Assembly (NCBI RefSeq): GCF_029867415.1
Contig: NW_026705179.1
Location: forward strand, 744,001 to 808,000
Origin: Vicia villosa
Lineage: Eukaryota > Streptophyta > Magnoliopsida > Fabales > Fabaceae
Direction of reading: 5' to 3'
DNA length: 64,000 nucleotides
In this document: positions 21,813 through 33,711 of the stretch, piece after piece
How the letters are laid out: every line of letters begins with the position of its first letter
Numbering within the stretch: the stretch's first letter is position 1
Made by a program: the position numbers and the translations under genes
Notes under the pieces: generated by a model
Databases searched by the model: none
Told to the model about the DNA's origin: nothing
The model's input: only the letters and a program-made list of their open reading frames with translations

Positions 21813-24465
21813 TGTCGCGGGGAAAAATCGTTATCTTTTTGTGGGATGAGACACCTGATGCCTTCTTTGGGCTCGAGTGCTCAAAAAAATGATTTTTCTT
21901 TTGTTTCGACCAAACTTTTTATTATTTCCAAAGTAGGAAAAGGAAAAAAGCTGCAATAACCTAAAAGTGGGGGGAGAGATCTTTTGGGTAAGAGGGTTGG
22001 TTATACGAAGGGAAGGTATTAGCACCGAACGTATCTATAGTACTCTATAGGTTTCTTTGTTATGTTTTTCATTCCATGTTATTGAGAGGTTCTGTTGAAA
22101 TAGGTGGGACCTAAGGTGTTTGTTTGATTATGCTCGCAAAGATCATCGCGATCCTCTGCATACATATCCCTTAGAGGGAATCAGAGCATCTGTAGCTCGG
22201 GGTCTACGGGTGCTAAGGTTTGAGTGGTTTGAGGGAGAAGTTTTGCTCGCCAAGGATACGACCTTGTGCCTACGTATTCTCAAAGGGATGTTGAGAAAGT
22301 CAGAGCAATCGTAGTTCCCACTTATGCTAGTGGAAGCAAAGGATAAGAGACAAATGTCATCTCAATGTTCGATGTATCTAATCTATATCATCACATACAT
22401 CTGTTTGATTTTGTTTGAAAATCTTTTTCATTATAAGCCCTGGGCAGTGCCACTTATGGTGCTTAGAATGATAAAGATGTTTTTTTGTTTAACCAGCCTT
22501 GTGGCAAAAACTTTCAATGAAGTCAGCCTTGTGACAAAAAGTTTTGATTAATCAGCCAGCCTTGTGGCAAAAGTTTCAATGAAGTCAGCCTTGTGACAAA
22601 AACTTTGATTAATCAGCCAGTATGGTGGCAAAACAGTTTGATTGATTAGCCAGCCTTGTGGCAAAAAGAGAAATTTGATTGATTGATTGTTTGTGATGAT
22701 ATAAAAGAGATACTCCTATCATAGAGATGAAAAATGTCTAATCTCCTAAGGTGTTTTGAGTTGGATATTGGGGATGCTTATAAGAAGCCCGTGGGTCCTT
22801 GTACGAAGCCCAAGAGGAGGCTATTCGAGGGTCCTTGCATTGTAAGCCCAAGAGGAGGCTATGGGAGGGACAATCGAGGGTCCTTGCATTGTAAGCCCAA
22901 GAGGAGGCTATGGGAGGGACAAGTCATTTGTACAAAGCCCAAGAGGAGGCGTGGTATAGTTGGTTTGAGCTCTTAGAGCGATTTCACCGGGAAACCATAC
23001 TCTATGTCCTAACCTAAAGTAGGGAGATTCTTTGCACGAAGCCCAATAGGAGGCTATGGGGAACCTAGTGTTGTACTAAGTTGAACAAGTATATACATGA
23101 ACAAACACATGAACAAGTATGAACAAACATGGACAAACATGAACAAGTATGAACAATTACATATATATGACAAGGTGTGTGTATATAATGGAGTTTATGA
23201 AGGAAATATACCTGTAAGCATGATCCATTTGTATACACGGGGCTCGGGACTTATACTCGGGGAGAGGCCCATTGAGTTTATTCAAAGCTATGTAAACAGG
23301 TATTTACAAAAGGGCTTGGGACTTATACCTACATGGAGGCCCATGGTATTTTTGGGAAGATTTAAAGAAAACCTTCATTTTTGATTTGTTGTTCGAAGTT
23401 AAAAAACAAATTGATCGAGATATGTACAAAAAGGTTTACAATGAAATACCTAATTTCATGTACAGGAATGGGACTTATACCTATGTGGAGGCCCATGTTT
23501 TATTTTATAAAACATGGTTGATTGTTTTGTTGTTTAAAACACTGTTTGGAAGTTTTGGAAGAAGTTTTTCTGTTTAAAGAAAAAAACTGTACAAAGAAAG
23601 AGGAAAGGGACTTATACTCTCTAATATACGAGAGGCCCATTTTTTAAAATCAATTGATCAATCCAAAAAGATTTAATCAATAGTTTCTTTTGAAAAGAAA
23701 ACCAAAAAAGAAAAGGTTTATCGTTTTAAAAAACTGTGATCGTTTGTTTTGAAACGGTTTGAAATTTTGAAAGAAATCGAATTAATTAAGATAAAAACAA
23801 AGATTATACTTAATTAACACCTAAATGATTAGGGTTTGATCACAAAATATTTACAAATGATTAAGTTTGAAAAATCAAATGAAAAACAATATTTAAAGTA
23901 TTTAAAAACACTTAAAAATATGTCATTTTAAACTTAATTAAAAATGTATTAAATAAATATTTTTTTCTGATTTTTTTTTTATATTCATAAAATACATATA
24001 TAAAATAAGAAGTGTGTAAAAAATGAATAAAAAATGAGTTAATTTGATAGGTTAAAATAATTGATGAAGTTGTGAAGAAAAATAAGAAAAAAAGTGTTAA
24101 AAAATTAGGTTTTGTCTTCGAAAGGGCTTGAACCCACGCCCTTGTGTTTACCATTCAAAAACATTGCCAACTGGACCACGCGCATGGTCTGTTTAACATT
24201 TGCAACGAATCAATTATATTTTTGAATCAATTTCTAATTCCAGTTTCAAAAATCTGGCGCCAAGAACACAACCCTAACTTGAATTTGAAAATTCTGAAAA
24301 CTGAATTGTTTGGATCAAGTGAATAGCCTATCTTGCTCGATTTTTCACAAGGAACATGATGGTGATCTTTAATTTCATTTATTTTTGTTCTAAGATGGTT
24401 AATTTTCGCATGAACATGAAGAACCCTAATATGACAAATCATTGTGAAATCGTGTATGATCATGA
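21813..24465 (-). mobile_element. 5' LTR of Ogre, segment adjacent to the PBS
   Basis: This segment aligns with 4319-6970 (about 99% by eye). The alignment stops at catgat (24461-24466), where the nested array begins. It is continued at 45584-47639. Confidence 0.95.
24124..24178 (-). promoter_or_regulatory. tRNA-like A-box/B-box pair in the Ogre 5' LTR
   Basis: This is the same A-box (plus 24167-24178) and B-box (plus 24124-24134) as in the 3' LTR copy, unchanged in both boxes. Neighbouring bases differ (ccacacgcgt versus ccacgcgcat). Confidence 0.5.
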
Positions 24466-25678
24466 TGACAAAGATGAAATGATTTGAGAAAAACATGTAT
24501 ATTGCATTATTTTTATTTATTCAAACAGAATGAGTTTCTTACAATGAGAAGTAATTGATAACAACGAAAATAGTACAATTGAAAATACTAGAGAAATCTA
24601 TACAATGGCAAGCTTGGCCTTATTCTAATGCAAATGAGATGTTCCCTGACAAACACAAAGTCTTTAGGCTCCATTGGTGAAAGGTGCCCCCTTTAGGGGG
24701 CATGGAGTTTTCTGATTGTAGCTGGATCTTATTTGTAATTCCCCATGATTCTCCTTCTGTGAGCTCTTGTCAAATATTGGCGTCGAGGAATCGTCTTGTC
24801 TGATTTGATGGAGAGGTAGGAGGTAAGAGTCTTGGTAACCATGGATGCATATGCATGGATGCAAAATATTAATGATGATGCAAATGCAATATAAATCAGG
24901 ATCAAGGATCAAAGCCTCTTGGATAACAACTTCTCATGGTCAATAAGATATGGTCGAATCCTCCAGATTCAGAGGTTCGACGTTGCTTTCTGGATAAATA
25001 GCTTGTGCATAAGTCAAAGATGGTCGAACCCTCCAGATTCAGAGGTTCGACGTTGATTCTGATAGATAACTGATGTAGAACTTCAGTATAAGTCAAATGC
25101 CTCTGGATCAAAGGTTCGACGCCTTTTATGGAATAGCAGAAATCCGGGTATGATGAAGGTCAAGTTTCCTGTCCCATCCCAATCTCACGGGTATGTAGTC
25201 TAGACACGGACAAGTGGTCCCTAATGGTCACTAGGGTCTACAGTTCTCATGGGGTACAAAGTGTTTGAGGCAACAAGCGTGCCAGACACAGTGTTCCGTG
25301 AAAGAACCTCGCCCAGTTGTGGTACCTCATGTCAAGCTCGATCATAGCAAGCGCTACGGGAGTCAACATGAGCATCCACGCTAATCCTATGTGTCACTGG
25401 CCTGGGTAGTGGGCCTTTTACCTCACAAAAACCCCCCACCTGCAAAGACAAACAGAAAAATATGTGGCCCCCACGGGGACCCATAATATAGTCCAGGATG
25501 CGAGAAAATAAACATGATATGCAAGCAGTAAATAGTCATGATATGCAAGCATAAAATAAAAGAAGTGAAACATAAACAATATAGAAGCACACCCAATAAA
25601 CAGACAAACAAAGGCTAGGATCGACTCGCTAAGAATGGACCAGCACAGGTCTATCACGTCCCCATCAGAATCGCCAGC
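24466..25678 (-). mobile_element. Truncated third internal region (PBS-proximal 1.2 kb)
   Basis: It matches 32499-33711 and 40534-41746. At 24465/24466 it joins the Ogre LTR with two bases of shared sequence (at), suggesting end-joining. It contains repeats tccagattcagaggttcgacgt near 24963 and 25036. No ORF is supported. Confidence 0.9.
25659..25676 (-). promoter_or_regulatory. PBS next to LTR-a (two changes)
   Basis: The minus strand reads TGGCGATTCTGATGGGGA, two bases after the LTR end GTGCGACA. It differs from the copies beside LTR-b and LTR-c at two positions and so is probably mutated. Confidence 0.8.
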
Positions 25679-28600
25679 TGTCGCACGCTCGCGAAAAAAG
25701 AACAATAGAGTCGCCACCAATATATTTATCCCAAAGAGGGAAAGGAATATCAGAAAACCTAAGATGAATAAGAACGAGGCCTTTCGACCAGAGATAGGGT
25801 ACGGGAGTCGGTTACGCAAGGGGAAGGTACTAGCACCCTTCACGCCCATCGTACTCGATGGTATCCACCTATGTTTGTTCTATTCTAAGGGTGTATAAAT
25901 CTAAAGCTTAATTACTAAGGGAATGCATGCAAATGAAAAAAAGGAAACACGGGGAAAATAAGGTTTATAAATAGTTGTGCTCGCTTAGGCCCCGCGACCT
26001 AATGCCTACGTATCCTTTTCAGGAATCAGAGCACCGTAGTTCGGCTCACATGTTTTTGTTTATTTTTGTGTTTTTTAGTTGAACAGTTACATTCGCACTC
26101 CGCTGCTCGAACTCTGGAGTCTTAAGCTGGGAATGGAGCGGAAATAACGTGTCCGGTTAGGAGAAATAATGCCCTGAAGGCAAGAGAAAGAATGCCTCAG
26201 AGGCAAGAGAGAGAAGAGAGATTTTGAGTGTTTCGAGGAAATCCCTTAAGCAAGGGAAACTCGAGTTACTCTTTGGTTTGTGTTTTTTAGAAGTTGGGAA
26301 CTTACGCCTGAATGGTACCCTTAAGCAAGGGAGATCCAAGCACTCGAACATTCCCTTAAGCAAGGGATGTTCAAGCTTCCATTCCCTTTTTAAGAATTTT
26401 CACTTTGATTATTAGTGTTTTAAGTATTTTCTTGGTACTTTTTATGGGATTTAATTTGAATAGTTGTTAGGTGTTTTAAAGTTGAAAAGGAAAAGAAACT
26501 AGCCTAAGTATGAAGGGAATTTCTACCTAATGTTATCATGGTTTCTACCTAAGGTTAGGAATAAAAGAATATGAAAATAAAGATCACAATTAGAAGTCAA
26601 CAAGTAGGATACATGAAAATAGTACAAGAGCATGAAATAGAACAAGTCAAAATATAGCACAAAAGTGAATTAAAAGTACTACTATTTTTATATTGATTTT
26701 TTTATGAGAGAAATTGAATTACAAGTCAAGTAAAAAGACTAAAAAACAAATAGCCTAAAAACTAATATTTTTATTGATTATTTTCTATGTCAAGATTGTG
26801 TATTAAAGCCTGAAAAGATAGGAGAAAAAAATAGCATGATATCACCTAAAAGAAAATGGTAAAAAGCTAAGTAAAATCTAAATCTACTAATTAAAATAAA
26901 ATGGAATCAGGGGGTGTAAAATTGAATGTATGGTGTACATAGAGATTAGGGCGCAGGGCCCATCTGAGGGAAGCCCACACAGAATTCATTTTTGTTATTG
27001 TCATTCTTCTAACTTAAGAGAACATGGGCCAGAGGGGGGTGAACCTAGCAATGCGGCCCAAGGAACTAAATGATCCATGATTATTATTCAGATTGAAACC
27101 TTGTGCTAAATTAATCCCGGTCCAATAATCTTACTAATACAATGATTAATTCAGTTAATTCTAATCATTAGTACTCAGACCTTATACACATTTGATGGAT
27201 TAATTCAATTAATATTCATAATTTCAATTAAAACAAATTAATAGAAAAGAGGGATTTAGGGTTACTTGTGACTATTGAGCTCCTCTTCTTCTTCACGAGC
27301 AAACGGCGCGTGATAGATGAAGATCCTCCTTCTCCGATCATTGCGACGGCGACGCTCTTATCAAACTCTTCTCTCCGGTCTCGAGGTCCTTCCCGTTCTC
27401 TTTCTCCTTTGCTTGCGAACGGCGCAGGGGGACTTCTCCTTCTTCTCACGAATACGAACGGTGCCGGTATTCAAACTCTCCTCCAATCGGAGCTTCTCCG
27501 ACTCGATTCAAGATGTGGTGGCGCTACTGATCGGAGTTTGAATGAAGGCGAACGGTGATGAATGGATTAAAGCCATGGCCATTTCACGGTGATGTCGGCT
27601 TGAGCGACATAAACGCAACAAGCAGAAATTTTCTTCAGGTAATTTAGATTTCGCTTTTCCCGTATCTTTTGCTTCTTCTACTCTTTTCTTTTTTTTCTGT
27701 TTCTCTGTGAGTGTTGTGATTGCTCTGTTGTTCTTGCTGCGAGATTGAGGGAAAGAGTTGAAAATTGAAGCTTGAAGATTCGATGATTATTGTTGAAGGT
27801 TGCTGATGATTGAGGATTCGGTGTTGCCGCGTTGCAGATTGAAGGTTGATTGATGATGATGCTGATGATATTGGAGAAGAACCTGTTACCGATAGAGATT
27901 GAAGATCTTGTGGTGAGGTCGAAGGAGGCTATGCTTCACCTCTTTCAGAGCTTGATCAATGCTCTGAAGAGGATGGATCGAGAAGCTTTTTGTGGATTTG
28001 GTCATGGAGGAGGTTCAGAGAGAGTGGAAGGAGGAGGAAGATGAGGAATGAGAAGTGATGAAGAAAGTGAAGAATGGTGGTTGAAGACTATGGAGGGAGG
28101 GAATGATGTATGATTGAATGTGTGAAGAGAGTGAAGAGAAGAAGATGGTGTCAAAAAATGGTGGAAGAGATTCTGATTTATAGAAGTGAGTTTTCTTCTG
28201 ATTTCTGTTGAATCTCAGTTAAATTCTGTTATAGGATTTGTTAGGGATTGTAACTGATTCTGTTATAGTTAGTTACCAATTGGTTATGCCACTGTTAGTT
28301 GTAGTGAGAAAAAGTTAGTTGCAGGTGGTTAGAATTCTGTTATGTGTTTGTAGGTTGGTTACAAGTTCAGTTAGAAGCCAGTTTGACAGTTAGTGAGAGG
28401 CTATAGGTTTGTCGTTTTGACAGTTAGGAATTTAGTTATACTGTATGAAGATTGAATAGGCTTGTAACTGAAATCAGTTAGCTTGGTTTGTAACATGTTG
28501 CAGTGGGTTTGGTAGAGGTCTTGGTGTTCATGCTTGAGTTGAATAGGATGATGCAAAACTGTATGTGTATTGATGCAGGATTGGTTGATTGTGAACTGAA

Positions 28601-29514
28601 ATTGATTTTTCTTTTCTTTTGCAGGACTTTGATGAATGTAGAGACTTCAGTTTGAAGATGAAACAGTAACAGCAACACCCTCCAGAATATATGTTGATTA
28701 CAAAAGATTGTGAGTGGATCCGAAGAGAACTTTTGTGTGTTGTATGATGCTTAATCTTGGAATATGGAGCTGATGTAGATTAGGTTATTTGCAGCGAGTT
28801 CTTATGTTAAAATGAAGGGAAAAACGTCCTCTTGGAGTTTCTTAGGAAATCAAAGTAGCTTTTGTAAATGCTCTTTTTTTTTATATTGTGTTTATGTACA
28901 AGTGGTGTGTGTGATTGAACTTGTAACCTTTTTTTCTTTCTTTTCTAGATGTAACAAAGTCTGATTGAGATTGTGATGCCTTTGTATGCTATGATTTGTA
29001 AAGAGTGATAGTATTCTTCCTTGAATCACAAATTCCATCCGTATGGATCTTGAATGAAGACCTTTGAATCAAACTTGTGTTCCATATTAATTTACTCCAA
29101 GTTTAATACTCGTGTCCTAATTGAATTTCAAATTCATAATATTCATAATACCTTGTACTTGAAACAAACTTGATATGCATAAGACATTGGTTTGATATAC
29201 CCAAAATAAATGAACTCATTATCGCTTTATTGCACAAACCATGATTCATTTCTTGTACCTTAATCAGTTATAGGAACCCCTTGAATTGGTGAGAGATAGA
29301 ATTAGAAAAATAGAGTCGGAGAATGACTCAACATATCTTGTTCCGCATGTGAATAATTATTAAGAGCCATAAAGGAGTCCTTACACCCAAGATCCTCAAT
29401 CTCACTTCAAATTATTAACGAATGCGTGATTTTATTGATGACCTAAAAATGCAAATGAATGAGATATGTAAGCCAATGAAGAATAATTAGATGGGCAAAT
29501 TTTGGGGTGCAACG
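25679..29514 (-). mobile_element. LTR-a of the array element (3836 bp)
   Basis: The plus-strand boundaries are TGTCGCACGC and GGGTGCAACG. The final A of the CA terminus, seen in LTR-b and LTR-c, is G here. In element sense the LTR starts TGTTGCACCCCAAAATTTGC, closely resembling the outer element's LTR start (TGTCATACCCCAAAATTTGC). It contains ccttaagcaaggga repeats (around 26245-26365) and a G/C-richer block at about 27270-27560. No protein is supported. Confidence 0.9.
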
Positions 29515-29531
29515 GCTGCCCCTATTTAATC
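29515..29531 (-). promoter_or_regulatory. Polypurine tract preceding LTR-a
   Basis: On the minus strand, gattaaataggggcagc abuts the LTR start. It is the same as at 37548-37564. Confidence 0.8.
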
Positions 29532-29689
29532 ATCTTAAACCTGAAGGTGAGATTGGCGCTAGCCTTTCGATCATTCAAGGTAGAAGAAGATTAAATATCA
29601 AGAGAACCTGAAAATTTGCCTGATGAAGGATGGGATCCACTGGGGAAGAAGTGGTGTCAACTCCACTGAGGAAGAATGTATTAATTCTG

Positions 29690-30690
29690 GATTGATCAAA
29701 TTAACTCTGGGTTAGAAATGAAATAAACATCAACTCTGGGTTGAAAAGGAAAAGTGGGTCGACTATGGGTCGAAAAATAAAGGGAAGTCAACTCGGGGTT
29801 GAATAAGAGGTTAACATCAATTCTGGATTGAGAACGGAAATGGAACTCAGTATTAGTGGGACAAGATATAAGTATTAACTCTGGGTTAAAATTGGAAGCA
29901 AGGAAATCAACTCTGGGTTGAACAAGAGATTGGATAATGATTATGGGTTGAAAGAGGAAAGGTGAACAATTAGGAATAACCGTCAACTCTGGGTTGAGTG
30001 GGAAAGACAAAAGATGACCGTCAACTCTGGGTTGAGTGAGAAAAGACAAAAGATAACCGTCAACTCTGGGTTGAGTGGGAAAGGAAACAATAAGAAATAT
30101 CCGTCAACTCTGGGTGAGAGGGAAAGGAGAAAAGATAAAGAAATATCCATCAACTCTGGGTGAGAGGGAAAGGAGAAAAGATAACCGTCAACTCAGGGTT
30201 GAGTGGGAAAAGAGAAAAGATAAAGAAATATTCGTCAACTCTGGGTGAGAGGGAAAAGATAATTAACTCGGGGTCAAAAAATGAAAGGAAAATCAACTCT
30301 GGGTTGAAAAAGAAAAGTAGGTCAATTCTGGGTTGAAGAATAAAGGTAAGTCAACTCGGGGTTGAATAAGAGGTAAATTTCAACTCTGGGTTGAGGACGG
30401 AAGGGTTGAAAGAGGAAAGATGAACAATTAGGGATGACCGTCAACTCTGGGTTGAGTGGGAAAGAGAAATCAATTCTGGATTGAACAAGGGACAACCGTC
30501 AACTCTGGGTTGAGTGGGAAAAGAAGGAAGATAACCGTCAACTCTGGGTTGAGTGGGAAAAGACAAAGTATAACCGTCAACTCTGGGTAGAGTGGGAAAA
30601 GATAATTAACTCGGGGTTAACGGATGAAAGGAAATCAACTCTGGGTTGAACACCACAACATCAACTCTAGGTTGAAGAAGGATGAACATG
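29690..30690. repeat. Minisatellite, core tcaactctgggttga, in the first internal region
   Basis: About 25 degenerate copies of a core tcaactctgggttgag lie in about 1 kb, separated by A/G-rich spacers (tgggaaaagacaaaagataa type) that set a period of roughly 30-40 bp. The reverse strand gives a repetitive 117-codon frame that is a by-product of the repeat. It lies near the element's 3' end, where Ogre-type elements often host tandem repeats. Confidence 0.92.
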
Positions 30691-33600
30691 ATTGACTTTG
30701 GGAGATGACACCACAATGGTAACTCTGAGTGATCCAGTGGAATATCAATTGATTGCTTGTTGGGACCTCATCTGATGAGTAACTTGGCTTATGCTTTACA
30801 TGCAATGTTTGATTTATTTTATGCACTTCTGGAGATGCAATGCTATGGATTCTACATGCAGTGTACTGATTGATCAGGGTTTCTGCTTTGTGTGGAATAG
30901 ATTAGGTGGAGTTCTGACACTCTGCTTGAGAATCAAGGTAGGGTGGATGCCCCTGCTTTATTGATGATTGGATCATGTGGGAGAAATGATAATGAAAATG
31001 CAATGATATGTATGATTATGAATGGAATGAATGTTTCCAATATATGGATAACGGATAGCATGTGCCCTTTCGGGAAGGTTGTTGCTTGCAGGATAGAATT
31101 TGTGAAGGTGAGGTGTGACTCCTCGACATTTGTCTAAATATCTGACACTTGATTGAAGATGAAGAAATGAATTATTACTAGCTTGCCCCAGCTTGTATGA
31201 TCTCTTGAGAAAGAACTTTGATATGCTTGAATCATGGAGATTTGTAATGGTCTGCCCCAGTGTTGATCAAGGGATGAATGCCCCAGATTGAAAGGAACTC
31301 TTCCACCAGATGGATGCTTCAGGTATTTGCTTTGTGGATGACCAACCTTTGCCTTTGTAAGACTACTCGGTGGAATTTCAATGTCGAACTTTCCTTGGTA
31401 TCAAGTACTTACTTTCAAGTTAGAGACAATTCTGTTTTGAAAAAGATAATGAGAATGCGATGCACATGTTAGTCTCAAAAGAAAAGTTTTTATTTGTCAA
31501 AATGTTGTACTGATACTAACACAAGTGACAAGCAACATTAGGAGTCAGTTTGACATGATTTTACAATTTGTATGCTTTCGGAACGAACCCTGCTTCAATT
31601 AGGACTTTCGAGGGTTGTAACGTGGCCGGGTTCATGGTTTAAGAAACAAAGGATAAAGGCTCAAGTTCTACTTAACCCACCCCTTCTTCGTGATGTTCTC
31701 CAGTCCTACGTTCAGCTAGTTCAACACGAGTATTCGCCTTTCAGGAAGGATTGTGATGGATGAGGACCCTTTATGGCTTTGATGAAGGTGGCAGCCACCC
31801 TTTGGTGTTTCCAATGATGGTCACAACAACTTGTCCCTTGGAGGATTTTTATTTTACTTTGCCTTTTGCTATCCCTAACTTTTGCCTGGACAAAAAGTTT
31901 CTTTTGAATTTGGTTTTCGTTGTCCAGCGGGATATGCCCTAGTTTTTGCCTAAGTCAATTGCTTCAAAGCTTTTCTTTTTTTCTTTTGACTTAGCGGGCT
32001 ATTGTTTCTTTTTTTTATCATGATTCATAACTTTCTTTTCATTCTTTTTTTTTGGCTCGTTCGGGAACAAGTTGTATGACTTTGGTGATTGACTTGATGA
32101 AAAGGTTGTGACTGCCTTCTTCTTAGTGAATGGGAGACATCCATTGTGGATTGTGCTCTTCTTTTTTTGTTGTGAGATCTGAGATATGATTGATCCTCTG
32201 ATGGAATACCTGAAAGTTGAGCGCTCGGTCGCACTAACTGAAGACTACCCTGCCCCTGGTTAAGATTGAGGGTTTTGTATTTTTTGAAAAGAAACTACTA
32301 CTCCTTAGGCTCAAAGGGGTTGACGAGGGTTTCACTCCCTTATAACTCCAGTGTTTGGGAATTGAAATAATGCCTGTACATCGTCAGCAGGATCTTTGTT
32401 CCAAAATCATATAGTTAGTGATTCATGTGTTTTTTGATTTTCAGCATTCTCCTTTTTTAGTTGCTTAAGACAAATGAGTTGAATATCAATGAACATAATG
32501 ACAAAGATGAAATGATTTGAGAAAAACATGTATATTGCATTATTTTTATTTATTCAAACAGAATGAGTTTCTTACAATGAGAAGTAATTGATAACAACGA
32601 AAATAGTACAATTGAAAATACTAGAGAAATCTATACAATGGCAAGCTTGGCCTTATTCTAATGCAAATGAGATGTTCCCTGACAAACACAAAGTCTTTAG
32701 GCTCCATTGGTGAAAGGTGCCCCCTTTAGGGGGCATGGAGTTTTCTGATTGTAGCTGGATCTTATTTGTAATTCCCCATGATTCTCCTTCTGTGAGCTCT
32801 TGTCAAATATTGGCGTCGAGGAATCGTCTTGTCTGTTTTGATGGAGAGGTAGGAGGTAAGAGTCTTGGTAACCATGGATGCATATGCATGGATGCAAAAT
32901 ATTAATGATGATGCAAATGCAATATAAATCAGGATCAAGGATCAAAGCCTCTTGGATAACAACTTCTCATGGTCAATAAGATATGGTCGAATCCTCCAGA
33001 TTCAGAGGTTCGACGTTGCTTTCTGGATAAATAGCTTGTGCATAAGTCAAAGATGGTCGAACCCTCCAGATTCAGAGGTTCGACGTTGATTCTGATAGAT
33101 AACTGATGTAGAACTTCAGTATAAGTCAAATGCCTCTGGATCAAAGGTTCGACGCCTTTTATGGAATAGCAGAAATCCGGGTATGATGAAGGTCAAGTTT
33201 CTTGTCCCATCCCAATCTCACGGGTATGTAGTCTAGACACGGACAAGTGGTCCCTAATGGTCACTAGGGTCTACAGTTCTCATGGGGTACAAAGTGTTTG
33301 AGGCAACAAGCGTGCCAGACACAGTGTTCCATGAAAGAACCTCGCCCAGTTGTGGTACCTCATGTCAAGCTCGATCATAGCAAGCGCTACGGGAGTCAAC
33401 ATGAGCATCCACGCTAATCCTATGTGTCACTGGCCTGGGTAGTGGGCCTTTTACCTCACAAAAACCCCCCACCTGCAAAGACAAACAGAAAAATATGTGG
33501 CCCCCACGGGGACCCATAATATAGTCCAGGATGCGAGAAAATAAACATGATATGCAAGCAGTAAATAGTCATGATATGCAAGCATAAAATAAAAGAAGTG

Positions 33601-33691
33601 AAACATAAACAATATAGAAGCACACCCAATAAACAGACAAACAAAGGCTAGGATCGACTCGCTAAGAATGGACCAGCACAGGTCTATCACG

Positions 33692-33709
33692 TCCCCAGCA
33701 GAGTCGCCA
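33692..33709 (-). promoter_or_regulatory. PBS next to LTR-b
   Basis: The minus strand reads TGGCGACTCTGCTGGGGA, two bases after the LTR end, and is identical beside LTR-c. Confidence 0.85.
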
Positions 33710-33711
33710 GC

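Larger units (their letters stand above)
29515..33711 (-). mobile_element. Internal region between LTR-a and LTR-b (4.2 kb), non-coding
   Basis: In element sense it runs PBS (33692-33709), leader, 3' UTR-like sequence related to the outer element (compare gctgacgatgtacaggcatt at about 48959 with the reverse complement at about 32376), minisatellite, PPT. No long open frame exists on either strand. The region fits a large non-autonomous derivative (LARD-like) that relied on proteins supplied in trans. Confidence 0.88.

Noticed and set aside
25418..25849. 143-codon hydrophobic minus-strand frame repeated in three units
   Set aside because: It crosses the LTR end and the PBS, which must remain non-coding cis signals. 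Conservation is explained by unit identity.
27268..27558. 96-codon plus-strand ORF and overlapping frames in the array LTR
   Set aside because: They are short, lack a family signal, and overlap several competing frames in a G/C-richer LTR block. I keep only a low-interest note on the antisense gene-like look.
29696..30049. 117-codon repetitive frame (also at 37729-38082)
   Set aside because: It is the reverse-strand reading of the minisatellite. Its identity between copies reflects recent duplication of the unit.
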